In this document: positions 1 through 11,561 of the stretch, in pieces | How positions within the stretch are numbered: position 1 is the stretch's first letter | Layout of the letters: each line of letters begins with the position of its first letter | Assembly: GCA_028274465.1 (NCBI GenBank) | Contig: CM051458.1 | Coordinates: 89,114,085 to 89,178,084, forward strand | DNA from: Plantago ovata | Lineage: Eukaryota > Streptophyta > Magnoliopsida > Lamiales > Plantaginaceae | Direction: 5' to 3' | Length of the DNA stretch: 64,000 nucleotides | Made by a program: the position numbers and the translations under genes | The notes under the pieces: generated by a model | What the model saw: the letters and a program-made list of their open reading frames with translations, nothing else | What the model was told of the DNA's origin: nothing | Databases searched by the model: none

Positions 1-129
1 GTATACTTTTATAATATAATTTTTTCAATTATTTTTTTTCAACGAGTTATTATTAGTTTGAGGTCAAACCGGATATCGAAAAGTCAACAAAAATAATGTG
101 TAAAACTATAAAGTTTCCGGAGGAAGTAG
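1..129. mobile_element. Partial Stowaway-like MITE (right end)
   Basis: The stretch ends in the inverted terminus TTTCCGGAGGAAGTA and its interior (GGTCAAACCGGA, then AAAAGTCAACAAAA) matches the right half of the complete element at 56221-56480. The left half lies outside the window. Non-coding. The call rests on similarity to that second copy. Confidence 0.65.
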
Positions 130-953
130 TAATTAGTATAATATCTTACGCTCTGACGCAAAAAAAAATCCGATTGAATATAATTAAAACGGTCATACTC
201 GACAAATTTTCAACTTCATTTTCGTAAATTCATTAGATTCATACTATAAATACAGAGTATACATAAATTACCGGGTTTATTAGATATAACATTTGAGACT
301 ATATCCAAACCACAAACTCTATCTAACGTATCATACTATTCATCTCCAACCTTCAAACTCTATCCTACCCAAATTTTTCATTTCTTTTCTTATTTCTTTT
401 CAAACTACTTTATTCTATTTTTCATTTCTTTTAAAACATTACAATTCATATTATTTAAATGTCATTAATTAAAGTAACATAAAATTAAAATGATATAAAA
501 CTTCATACTTCATATTATTTAAATTATTTAAATGTTGTTTTATATTAATTTCAAATATTTTAAATTTTATAATTGATATATGAAAAATAAATAATAAAAA
601 AGAAATGGTGAAATATATGAAAAATAAATATATCTAACGCAAATAATAAAGGATAATAAAAAGAAATGGTGAATAAATATAATTTATCAATATTGAAATA
701 TATGAAAATAAATAATAAAAAGATAAAAAGATAAAAGAATAAAAATATAAGGCAATTAAAAGAAAAGTAACAAAGGATAAAACAACACAAATTAAAAAGA
801 AAAAGTAAAAAAGAAAAAAATAAAAAGAATACATCTAACGCGTTTGCTATTAATTATCTAACGCAAAAAAAACGGAGGATGGAGTATAACGTTTGCTCGA
901 TAAAACTTCAACAAACGCCGGATGTGGATGGTCTAAGTATACATATATTACAT
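130..953. other. AT-rich non-coding stretch with a candidate TIR element
   Basis: No gene is visible. Bases 296-934 begin AGACTATATCC and end in the rough inverse GGATGTGGATGGTCT, as many plant MITEs do, and the interior is AT-rich filler. No target duplication could be fixed. A stretch of about 40 bases at 256-294 is nearly repeated at 937-980 and covers the left end of the element that starts at 954. Confidence 0.4.
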
Positions 954-2709
954 GGTTTATTAGATATAACACTTATGTTAGTCATTTTTATTATTGATAG
1001 TCCCTCATTAGTCAACAATTACATTCAGCGTCCTTGTTAGATAGATTTAATTACACTTAAATCCACGAACTTGAATTTTGGCGAATTAAATCAATAAAAA
1101 TACGTTTTTACCCTTTGCCAAATATTGAATTTTGACTAATACCAAACAACTCCAATTTTCATTAATTACACATTTACTTCAAATCTTTTTAATTTTACCA
1201 ATTGTCTTAAATCTTTTAATTTCAACTCAAAATGATTCCAAATTTATTTCAAAATCACCCCAAACTTTATTATATTTCAAAATTCATCCAAAATTAAAAA
1301 TATATATATATATATATATATCGGAGTTGTTGAGCTCCGACCGGGTCGGAGCTGTAAAGCTTCGATTGACGGGGTTGTAACAGCTCCGGGTTATATCGAA
1401 ATAAGAAAGAAAGACGAAGACGGAGGAAAGAATAAGGAAAGAAACAAACGAAAAAAAGAAAATGAATATAAGAATTAAAAAAATTGTAAGGGCATGCTTG
1501 GAGTGAAAAAAATAACATCAAAGGGCCCATTGATTTTAACATCTCCTTAGCGCCCCTAATAACGAAAAGGACCACATTAGCTTATCAATTACATTTTAGT
1601 CCAAAGTCAACCAAAATTGAATTTTGATGGAACCAAACAAGCCTTAGTGTTTTCAAATAAAAAATAAATAATTAAAAGAAAAACTTAAGTAAAATACTAA
1701 AATAATAAAATAAATTTTTATATTTCATTTTCTTTTTTTTAATTCTCTTTCTTCTTCACAACTCCGATGACCGAATTATCTCCGGTGACCGGAGCTGTGT
1801 CCGGAATCATCCAAGCTCCCTGATCGGAGCTTGCCAAGCTCCAATCAGGGAGCTTGTGCAGCTCCACTGTTTCCATCTATTCATCTGTTAATTATTCCTA
1901 CTGCTATTGTTCAAGTCAATTCACTTGCATGCTGGAAATGGCGTCTGCTTGTGTAACCACCAACTCACCGGAGAGTTTCCTCGACTGTCCACCGACGAAG
2001 TTTCCGGCGTACAGCTGGCTCAGTCCTCGAGTCTCATTCAGCCGTGAGTTTGGTGAAAATGCGGATGAGCAGATGCCGGAGAAGTCAGATCTGGAAATCT
2101 CCGGTAAGGATTTCGTCGATTTTGAGTTCCGCCTTGAGGATCCGGTCACCATGCTTCTGGCTGACGAGCTCTTCTTCGACGGAAAGCTTGTTCCGCTACA
2201 GTGTCTAATGTACGGCCTTCTATCATGTCAGCTCCGGCGAGTTTACCGGACACGCCTAATTTGTGCAGCTCTCGGATCAGAGTTTCTAAGCTCCGATCTA
2301 GGAGCTTCTAGGAGTTCTCTCAAATCTTCAAGTCTGGTCACCGGATTCCGGTGAGGACATGAAGAAGAAGAAGAGCAGGAGAAGACAAATAAAAATAAGA
2401 AAAGGAAAAAGAAAAAAGAAAAGAGAAATAAAAAAAGAAAAAATATTAGGGCATGTTTGGATCAGAAATAATAAAGTGATGGTCAACTCAAAAAACCTTC
2501 ATTTTGGACCAAAATGTAATTGATACCATAAGGGGATCCTTTTTTAGAAAGGCCTTCATAAGGAGGTCTAAAAATCAATTTTCTCTAACGTCAAATTATA
2601 AGTTGGTCAACCTAATTTTGAAATTTTGGACCCATATGTAATAAATTGACTAACAGGATGTTAAACGTAATTGGAGTGTATAGTAGGGGTAGTGGATGTG
2701 AAATTCCCC
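954..2709. mobile_element. Mutator-type (MULE) non-autonomous element E1 with palindromic core
   Basis: A perfect 9-base duplication, ATATTACAT, flanks it at 945-953 and 2710-2718, as expected for Mutator-like transposition. The ends begin GGTTTATTAG and, read inverted from the right, GGGGAATTTCACAT. Each end iterates a motif like ATTACA..ACCCTTGTTAG, so the inverted repeats reach about 70 bases. The left end aligns almost base for base with the left end of E2 (11562). Inside are GGAGCT/AGCTCC palindromes, two core units bounded by ACCAAACAA and AGGGCATG(C/T)TTGG motifs, and a host gene fragment at 1938-2201. No transposase is present, so any movement would need one supplied in trans. Confidence 0.8.
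1938..2201 (+). pseudogene. Captured fragment of a DUF1645-type plant gene
   Basis: The open frame from the ATG at 1938 reads about 88 residues that look like the start of a plant DUF1645 protein: MASACV, then ESFLDCPP, AYSWLSPRVSFSRE, DFEFRLEDPVTMLLADELF and DGKLVPLQ. After that Gln the family similarity stops and the frame runs into the element's palindromic filler to a stop near 2354. Intact family members are longer and have a basic C-terminal part that is missing here. The fragment lies wholly inside the Mutator-type element E1, so it is best read as host sequence captured by a transposon (Pack-MULE style). The family match is from memory. Whether the fragment is transcribed is unknown. 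Confidence 0.65.
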
Positions 2710-4821
2710 ATATTACATGTGACTTCGTACTTCCTATTATTCAACATTTCAATTAATTTTTTATATTTATTTTATTAATTTTTTATCTAACAAACCTCAA
2801 TATTACAAAATAATTAGTGAAATTATATTATAAAAGTATAAACACTTCCTAATATAATTTTATAAATTCATTTTTTTATTATGATTTAGGAGTAATAAAA
2901 ATAAAATGAATAAAACTATTTAAAAAATAAAGGTAGATAAGTTTTTTATGAAAAGTCAAATCAAACCTACTACACTTCTACTTAGTGATGTTACGTGAAC
3001 CAAGCCTTACCGAGGGCTCGGCTCGGTAGATAAGGTATTCGAGCGGAGCTAGAGCCTAAAATGAGGCTCATTTCATTAACGAGTTGAGCTCGCCTCGGCT
3101 CGCGAATACTTTGTAAGTCTTGTGAGATTTAATATCTATATAAGTGTCAGGGATTATAGCATTAGAGATTTGAATGGTTTATATATGTTTGCATTTTGTT
3201 AGTCTTTGATGGCTTCATGATTTAAAATATTGATTGTTAATGAAAAATCTTAAATACTTGATTTTTCATATCTTATTTCAACTTTTCACTTTTTTTTCTA
3301 TATGGCCTCAGCTCGAGCTCGGTAAAGCTCGGCTCGTTCGAGTCAAACGAGCCAAGCCCAACAATACTCGGCTCGACTCGGCTCTTCATTATATTTACAA
3401 CTTTATCATTCCACCAACTATTCTTTATTCGTTCTATATTATAATATATATTACCACATTCATCATACTTTTTCATATTTTATTCAAACAATACACCACT
3501 CATAATTCATTGCAAATGGTGAGTATATAAAATGATTAGTGTTTATATGAAGTTGGGTGTTAAACTATATAATACTTAAATCAACATATAAGATTGAATA
3601 ACTTTTTTCCCTTACAATACCTTTTAAGGGATGATGACTTAATTCTAATATTGTTTGCACATGATGGGTTTTAAGCTATGTTTTTTTAAACAACCCGGTT
3701 TGGCCACACGGTCCGATCGGCCCACCCACTAAATCTGGTTATGGCATGTTCAGAAGCATCCCTACACGACTTTTTAGGTGGGTATCCGGCTCGGCTTCCG
3801 GTTCCCAATTTCAAAACATAGGTTTAAGTTTTAACCAATGTATTTCAGGCATTTGTTGTAGAGTCGACGCCCATACAGACCAATACGTGACGGAACATGT
3901 TAAACCTTATTCGATATCGTTTATGAGTAGATTCTAAAATCTACGTATAATATTGAATAATTTTTTTACCTTATAAGACATTTTAATAGAATGATGATCT
4001 AATTCTAGTGGGACTTTCACTCACAAATGAGCTCATAATTAATTAGTTGAGTTTATAGGGTCGAATCTAGATCGAGTAGTAGTAATTTATAATATGTTAT
4101 ACATGTGACGTGTTCTCTCTCTTTTTTTCTTCTTTGGTGCACTAATAAAATAAGCAGTACTGTGTCTGTAGTGACTAGTGACTATAATATTGTTATATAA
4201 CGTTCAAGTTCATTGCATTGTTTTCATTTGTTTTCTTCAACCTCATGATAATGACTGTTAACTTTCTTTTCCTAGTGGACAAAGCAGTAACAGGTAATTT
4301 CAACCTCACATTTAAATCTTATTTTTGGAGAATAATATTGCATATATATAAATGGAAAAATATGGTATACTATTTCAGGTCCAGACACATATGATTTTGT
4401 ATGCATAGATTAAGTAATAAATTAAATTAAAGTAATGAAAGAATAAAGTGAATTTATATTCTATGATCCAAATGAGATAGTGTGAATAGTGAATACTACG
4501 GGTGAAATAATACATTTTACATAAAATTACATAAAAGAACCACTTGAGGGCACCTAATTGCTAAAACAATCATTTTAAATAATTACTTACAAAAAGATCA
4601 TTCTATTTTTTGGTGCCCTAGAATCTAATAAACTATTACAAAAAAGGGCATTCTAATTTTTGGTGCCCTAAATGCTAATCAATTTGGATCTCAATTTCTC
4701 GTTGTACACCTATGTTCTCACTAAAATGGATTCTGATGGTGCTTTTGACTTCCATTAGTGTTAATTAATTAGTAGTTAATTATATTTAACTATTATTTTT
4801 TCTAACTAATTAATATGTATA
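2710..4821. other. Non-coding stretch with CTCGG-rich repeat and MITE debris
   Basis: No gene is supported. Bases 2998-3400 hold a GC-rich block built from GGCTCGG/GAGCTCG words, in two parts separated by AT-rich DNA, typical of dispersed plant repeats. Around 4546-4672 GAGGGCACC faces two copies of TTTTTGGTGCCCTA, probably remains of a small inverted-repeat element. Confidence 0.45.
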
Positions 4822-5957
4822 CACAAAAACTAATGAAACTAGCATTTTTGTTGTTGAAACTAATGAAACTTTTATCTTTGTTGTTGAATCTAATGAAACT
4901 AACAATTTTTTGTTCGCTTGTGATGCTGAAACAAATGAATTTAGCATTCGTGTGGCTGAAACTAGCATTTTTGTGGCTCAAACTAACAATTATGAAAACT
5001 AACATTTTGTTGCTGAAACTAGCATTTGTGTTGCTCAAACTAATGAAACTAGCACTTATGATGCTTAAACTAATGATAACTAGCATTTGTTGCTGAAACT
5101 AGCATTTTGCGTTGCTGAAACTAGCATTTTTGTGGCTGAAAACTAGCACTTATGATGCTTAAACTAATGAAGCTAGCATTTAGTTGTTGAAACTAGCATT
5201 TGTGTTGCTGAAACTAATGATACTAGCATTTGTGTTGTTGAAACTAGCATTTTTGTTGCTGAAACTAGCACTTATGATGCTGAAACTAGTGAAAATAACA
5301 TTTTTGTTGTTGAAACTAATGAAACTAACATTTAATGATGTTGAAACTAGCATTAATAGTTAGTTTCAACCAGTTTCAACCAGTTTATGAAACTAGTTTT
5401 TATTTGAAACTAGCTTCTAAAATTAATTTTTTTTTGCCTGAAATTAGCTTCTGAAACTAGCTTTTATGTGTTGAAACTAATTTGAAACTATGTTTTTTTC
5501 AGTTAAAATAATGACTATATTTTTGTAATTATAGTTTTTCATATTTTTTTAATTTATTTAGTTTAGTATAAATAATTTTTAGAGTTAATTTAATCGTTTT
5601 ATAAAATTAACAACTAGTTTTAAAGGTTAATTTCAGGAAAAATATAAAATTAACAATTAGTTTCAACATGTTTCAGTCATTTTTAGCTAATTTCAGCAAT
5701 TTTTAGCTAGTTTCAGCAATTTTTACCTAGTTTCAGTGGCTGAAACTAGGTTTCGGATGTCAAATTTGCTATTAAATCCAACTGAGCGAGATTTTGAGGT
5801 CCATTTCTGTAGGCGGATTTCAAAAAACTTCATTAAATTCAGTTTAGCGAGTTTTTTGATGTCCATTTTAGCTAGTTTCAGCTAGTTTCAGTGGCTGAAA
5901 CTAGCTTTCGGATGTCAAATTTGCTATTAAATCTAATTGAGCGAGATTTTGAGGTCC
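4822..5957. repeat. AAACTAG minisatellite with inverted arm
   Basis: From 4822 to about 5480 a degenerate unit near TTGCTGAAACTAGCATTTTTG repeats some 20-30 times. From about 5640 to 5957 the complementary words (GCTAGTTTCAG) dominate. Two near-identical blocks of about 80 bases (5735-5813 and 5878-5957) each begin with the palindrome CTAGTTTCAGTGGCTGAAAC followed by TAG. The region could fold back on itself. Long frames here come from the repeat and are not genes. Confidence 0.75.
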
Positions 5958-6271
5958 GGAAGCTTAGTAAGCAGCGAGCATTTGGTAACTAATGTTTTAA
6001 AGTGGCTTTATTTGCAATTAGTTGTTGTTTATGATTTATATGTGTATTTTTATTTATAGTTCGTTGCTGGATGCGATCTAAACTTATTAATCATTTATAA
6101 TACACATATTTATTTAAATTTTCCTAACTCGTCATATAGAATGATATTGTATGCAAAGATAAAGTAATAAATTAAAAGTAAAACAAGGATTGTTAAAGTG
6201 AATTTAAATTCTATGATCCAAATGACATAGTGTGTGTTAGTGTGTACGTGAAATAAGACATTTTCGGAACA
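5958..6271. other. Intergenic, nothing recognised
   Basis: AT-rich sequence between two repeats. No gene, RNA or clear element was seen. Confidence 0.5.
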
Positions 6272-7201
6272 TTTGGCTCTCTTTTTATGTTTCATTTTAG
6301 AATGGGTGGTAAGGGAGTAGACCTGGTATAAACATCTGAATCTGAAACCCGCCCCGCCCCGAAACCCGAAGTCTCACCCGAAAATTTGTGGTCAAACATC
6401 CGAATTTCGATCCGAAACTTGATCCAAATTCATCCGATCCGAAAGCACCCGGATTTGTTTTTTTTTATCTAAATTAAACAATCTGAAATATCCCGAATAA
6501 ATTCAATCTGAAATTCACTCGATCCGAATTAAATGTGACCCGAACTATTTCAATCTGAAATGACCCAAATTAAATTTATAGGGAATACATAATTATTTTC
6601 ATTTAAAAAATATATTTCATATATAATTAACTTATAATAAATATTTTAAAGTTGTAAAATTTCATAAATTTTCATTATAAAAATTATTTTGCATGTAAAT
6701 ATTTAATCAACACTAAAACTGAATTGGTTCAATCCAGGTCGACCTGATCCGAAATTGATCAAATCCGAAATGTTTTGAATTTTATCCTCCGAATAACATC
6801 TGAATTCGATAAAAACCTAAAATCCAAATACACTCGAATCCGATCCGATCCGAAATCACCCGAAACCATCCAATCCGATCAACCAGTTTGCTAGGTTTAT
6901 CAGGGAGGTGAATGGGAAAAAAATTGAAAGTGAAAGAAATTTAGTGTTTGGTATTATTTTGGAGAGTTTAGTAAGTAAGGAAAAGTAAAATGGTGATGTA
7001 TAAAAAGGAATTATAGGAAGATAAAGGGAAATAAAGAGTTATAGGGAGAGAAATAATATAGTGAGATAAAAAACAAAAAGGAAAAAATCAAAAAATCAAA
7101 AAAACATGAATAGTGTTGAGGGGTGGCTCAAAAAGATAGACAAAACTAATTTACGTTTCTATAACAGAACGTACTACCCAAAATGAAAAGAGAGCCAAAC
7201 G
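6272..7201. mobile_element. Inverted-repeat element with a nested GATCCGAA-rich repeat
   Basis: The left end reads TTTGGCTCTCTTTTTATG and then CATTTTAGAATGGGT. The right end carries the inverse (ACCCAAAATG, AAAAGAGAGCCAAA). A second repeat lies inside from about 6320 to 6896. It starts near GACCTGGTATAAAC, ends near GTTTGCTAGGTTTA, and is full of GATCCGAA and CCCGAAA words, a common kind of plant fold-back repeat. No coding capacity was seen. Confidence 0.5.
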
Positions 7202-7413
7202 GTTTGTTAATTTCTAGTGGTTGAATGTGTTCTAAACTTATCACTACGAATCGTTTATAATATAGTGTTGATTTTGGACTTTTGGTTATGCATGCTTAAG
7301 CTTATAATTTTTGTATTTTTTTGTTTTGTTTTTTGTTTTGGTTTTTTTTTTTTTCTTTAGGTGATGAATGATGTGAGAATTGTACAGTTATGTATATGGG
7401 TGAGATTTTTAGA
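7202..7413. other. Intergenic, nothing recognised
   Basis: T-rich spacer between two mobile elements. Confidence 0.5.
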
Positions 7414-7428
7414 CATATATATACTCTT

Positions 7429-7557
7429 TTTTTTTAATAAGTAACATTACAAAGCTAGTAATACACTATAAATGATTCCGCACTTGGCGAGAATTGAACC
7501 TATGACCTTTAGTGTCATGACACCCCAGTCTAACCAATTAAGCTAGACCTCATTGGT
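7429..7557 (-). mobile_element. tRNA-derived SINE, copy 1
   Basis: On the minus strand it starts ACCAATGAGGTCTAGC and shows an A box (TAGCTTAATTGG) and a B box (GGTTCAATTC) spaced as in a tRNA. It then runs GCCAAGTGCGGAATC..TAGCTTTGTAATG into an A-rich tail. A perfect 15-base target duplication, CATATATATACTCTT, flanks it at 7414-7428 and 7558-7572. A second copy is at 59429-59571. It has no tRNA acceptor stem, so it is not a tRNA gene. Confidence 0.85.
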
Positions 7558-7572
7558 CATATATATACTCTT

Positions 7573-10004
7573 ATACATAGGAGTAATTCACATTAAAAGT
7601 TGGCATGCAAATTCGCATATTGCCTTTTAAGTGAGACGACATTATTAGAATTTATTTATATAATATGAATTATTTTGTGTTTAAGACTATTAATAATCAT
7701 ACCAATGATGATGCCTGTGGTTCATGGCTCGAAGTCTCCAACATATTAAATGTTTCGGTGTCATTCAAAATTAGACCTCGTCGTGACAAATAATTTTAAA
7801 TCTAAACGTACGTACGATCTGAAATTGCATGACCTAAAGTGCATGGATGGTTGGTTGGTATAAGAATATAGTTATCCACATCCATTAGGTTCTATGAGAA
7901 ATGAGAATGTCCAACATCTGTTTGGGGAGGGAGGAGATTGTGCTACTCTTCCCACCTAAGATATATGCACTCAACATAGCATGAAGCGCTTTGATTGATT
8001 TAAAAAAGAACAAAAAAAAACTAATTTTCGACTCACATAGATAAAATCACTATGTCAAGACGTTAGACGTGTGTGTGACTAGTGACTGGAAACAACTACA
8101 CATAATTAACGGGCCGGGCAGTGGTATAATTATTATAAAGTTTAGGCACTTCCCACAACTAGGAAGTAGGAAGGGTTTAAGTTGAAAATAACTCATCTTT
8201 AATTCGTGTATAAATTCTTGGCAATTAGATAAATAGTAAGTCATGATTTTTACTTTTTTTTTTCTGTTATAGATATTAGAGTACAAATTGTACAATGCTA
8301 TGATTATAGTGTTTGGTTGGACAAATTTGTTATCAATAAATCTTTTAATTATCAATTTTAATAATTCTTCACAATAAATAATGGAGATGGAACTCAGCTC
8401 GTAACCTATTATATATGAAGTGTTTCATGACATATCTAAAAACCTGTGAATTACATATAGTGTGCATTACTAGAACTATGCACTGTACGTTTTTATTTTG
8501 TAACCATAGGCTACGCACCGAACGTTAGTTGACTCTTTCTTTTTTTTTTTCCTTTAAATTCCCTTTAATTTTTATGGTAGTCCGTCAAAGTACTTGTTAA
8601 GTTTTTCAAACAGGAAAAACCTTGACCATGTGATATTTAGACAACGTGATCCATGCCATAGTTCACACATTTATACTGGAGTAACACTTCCCAATCTTAT
8701 TTAACATAGTTCACCTTTCATTAATTAAATATATACTACCTTCTTTTTAATTTAGTGTGTGTTTTATATTTATTTAGGTTCCCCATCATAATTCTTAAAT
8801 AATTAGGTTAATTAAAGTGGAAAGATAATGTTTTACATGGGAATATCCTTCTCAAATTTTAAGTGGTGGGGAGAGATCTTGCTATTTGCAAACCTACATC
8901 TTGTGAGATACATTAATTAACTTGCGGACCGTAAGTATTAAAAAAAATAAAAAGTTGTGCCCTCTAAGGAAAAGAAGGCATGTTAGAAGTTAGATCCAAT
9001 GAAATGGAGTTATGGATTTATGTGCTAGGCGGCTATTGTATCTTTACAAGTATTAGTCAAAGAAGAATTAATCACCCATGGTCGTCTCATATGTTTTCAA
9101 GCAAAGGTTATGTGATTGCACTTGAAAATTTGTAGTGGTCCAGTGAAAAAAGGTGTTGTTATCGCGATCGAGAGGCGAGAAACGAATAACAAAGAAGGGA
9201 AGCGGGTGATGAGCAGATAACAAAGAAGCGATGATATTTATTTTTACAAAAAGATTTTTATGTCTGATTTTTAGGACTGTAACTAACAGAGGATTGTTCG
9301 ATCGATTTTTAGAAGCAGTAACTAACCTAATTTATAAAGGTATGTATCCATACATCATGTCTTACCAAAACAGTTGGCATATATGAATGGAGAAGTCGAG
9401 TTGTGGATTGTCGACTGATGTGGTGTTTGTGGAAAGAGAGGAAAAAACGAATCAGTTAAAGAGAAACCTAGAAGGGGTTCGTTCATGTCAAAGAGAAATA
9501 ATCATTAAAAAAAAATAGAGAAAAAAAAATTAAGTTGGAAGTACAAGGGGACAACATGAAACTTATTATATATATATTGTTTTAATTTTAACATTAATTC
9601 TACGACTTTAGTTTTAACTAAAGAGGTGATCGACGTAGCCTTAAGCCTCTAAGATACATTTATATTTACCGCATTCATCAAAATGTTGGGTTCATACTTC
9701 ATATCACATTGCAATTATGAAGAATTTATGTTTGGCCTGACTAATCTAACAGATTTTCGAGATAATCTCTAAATAATAACTCAACCTTAAAAACTAAAAT
9801 GTGAATGCTGATTTTGTCCCTGAGGTTGTTGCAAATTACATACTAGACAATAACGTTTGCCTTCCGCCGCTATACGACAGAAAAACAAAACATATTTTAA
9901 TGTAGATGATGATGATAGGTTTCGACATTTCAAATTTAATGATGATACCCTTCACTTTAACTTAGGTAACTAAATTCACTCTTTTTAAACCCTTTTTAAC
10001 TAAA
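7573..10004. other. Intergenic, nothing recognised
   Basis: About 2.4 kb of AT-rich sequence with short frames only. No domain, RNA gene or element with clear ends was found. Confidence 0.5.
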
Positions 10005-10435
10005 TTTCCGATGCATGTACTAATTTATTATTTTTTAAATGCCAAAAAAGCTTTTATTATTTAAAATAGCATAAAAAATGTAACTTAGGTAACTAAATTT
10101 CCGATGCTTGTTGTAACGCCCCGGCCACTACTCGACCGAAGGCCCGACCCTTTGGCCGGTGCGGTTACTCCTGGATGCTCACGGGGATAATATGTTGGCC
10201 CCACAGATCAGTGGGTCACCCATCCTATAATTGCTCCAGAGCAAACACGCTTAACTCTGAAGTTCTTCTAGGTGGATTTCCGGAAAAAAAAGGTGCACCT
10301 TGTTGACATGAGTAGCGTTCTCAACCCCTTTAAGCCTCTGAATTTCAGGGGCGTTACACTTGTACTAATTTATTCATATTTTTAAATGCCAAAAAAGATT
10401 TTATTACTTAAAATAGCATAAAAATGCTCCGAAAC
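10005..10435. repeat. Local duplication split by a Cassandra LTR
   Basis: A stretch of about 75 bases (TGTACTAATTTATT.., AAATGCCAAAAAAG.., AAAATAGCATAAAAA) occurs at about 10017-10080 and again at about 10361-10430. The second copy is interrupted near its start by the solo LTR at 10112-10358, so the duplication is older than that insertion. Confidence 0.65.
10112..10358 (-). mobile_element. Solo LTR of a Cassandra-type TRIM
   Basis: The 247-base element runs from TGTAACGCCCC to GGGGCGTTACA, a perfect 11-base inverted terminus. The five-base duplication CTTGT lies at 10107-10111 and 10359-10363. Bases 10214-10300 on the minus strand resemble plant 5S rRNA: CAGAGTTAAGCGTG, then AGGATGGGTGACC. 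This includes the segment that carries the RNA polymerase III internal promoter in 5S genes. LTRs that carry 5S sequence define the Cassandra family. Only one LTR is present and there is no internal region, so this is a recombination remnant. Orientation is set by the 5S strand. Confidence 0.9.
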
Positions 10436-11551
10436 AAAGTTACAAATGAAATACACGGTACAAACCTCCAATTTAGAACTTGTATATTAACCATAAATGT
10501 CAGGGATAATACCACCTATACATCTGTACTAATTTATTCATGATGTTGAAATAAGTCAAATCCTAAGATGAACTATAATGGGATCTAGGGTATATTCGTG
10601 GGAGACCGGAAGATTTTATAAGTTCAAGTTAAGTCGATCTCATTTTCGGACCTCCCAATATCAAGAAAGGCCAGTTGGACTATACGAAGGAATGGGTCCA
10701 AAAGTTGGTCCGAGAGAAGGAACACAGTGAACCTCGCCAAGAGCACCACTGCAAAAAAACACCAGATGTCCAAGCTGTTCAGTTTTTTAGTCGGGCCCAT
10801 CACACCCTCATCACGTCTACTTCTCCATTAGAACTAATTAGGAGAAGGGCTCAGTCAACAAGTTATCGGACCACATATTGCATATCTACATATTGCATAC
10901 CCCAATCCTATGTCACGATTGTGAGGTCCGTACCTCCACGAGTTATGACCCAAAAAATGAACGCAATACCTTGCAGTACGATGCACAATTTTACTACTTT
11001 TAGTTTGGTAATAAGCATATTTGGTACCTAACAGTCTAACATGCATCCCATATATTTGTTTTAAGAGAAAATCAACATCACGAAAAACAATCCTTAATGA
11101 TTATTGACAATCATCAAAACCTAAAACTCAATTCAATATATATTCAATACCCCATGTGCTTACTTGAGTACTGTACGTAGCTTCATTTAAAATTATGAAG
11201 AAGCTAAATTAAGGGGCATCTCGCAATAAGCCGAAAGATAGGGGTACTACTACTATATTGGGCATAACACAAACTTTATTTCTTTTTCTTTTCTTTTTCT
11301 GGCCATTAGCTCGATCGTCATGATGGACAAGACAACATACAAAATAAACAAATCGCAATATTTGATTTTTAAAAAAAATCGCAATATTTGATACTAGAGT
11401 CTATAGGTTGCACTTGCACGACTTGGCTTTAATAAAGGTTTATACATTCAAAGTAGAATAAAATTACTCATGTTCCAAGTAAAATCAAGTTTCATATAAA
11501 ATACACAAATCTTTGATGTTCCTTCTTCAAAATATAAAAGAGTTAATAATT
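10436..11551. other. Intergenic, unrecognised
   Basis: Bases 10560-11030 are less AT-rich than their surroundings and contain an open frame (10675-11031, +) with no family resemblance I can name. They may be remains of a retroelement. Nothing else was seen. Confidence 0.4.
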
Positions 11552-11561
11552 AATGTTTTTT

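Noticed and set aside
1854..2354. A complete 166-codon gene
   Set aside because: Only codons from 1938 to 2201 look like a protein family; the rest is element filler, and the whole lies inside a transposon.
4802..5096. Frames of 93-94 codons on both strands
   Set aside because: Both are translations of the AAACTAG minisatellite (repeating Leu/Lys or Ser/Phe/Asn); composition follows the repeat.
7470..7556. tRNA gene (also considered at 16775, 18510 and 59430)
   Set aside because: A and B boxes are present but there is no acceptor-stem pairing, and three of the four have target duplications and tails of SINEs.
10214..10300. 5S rRNA gene
   Set aside because: Only part of 5S is present and diverged, inside a TG..CA unit with a target duplication; it belongs to a Cassandra LTR.
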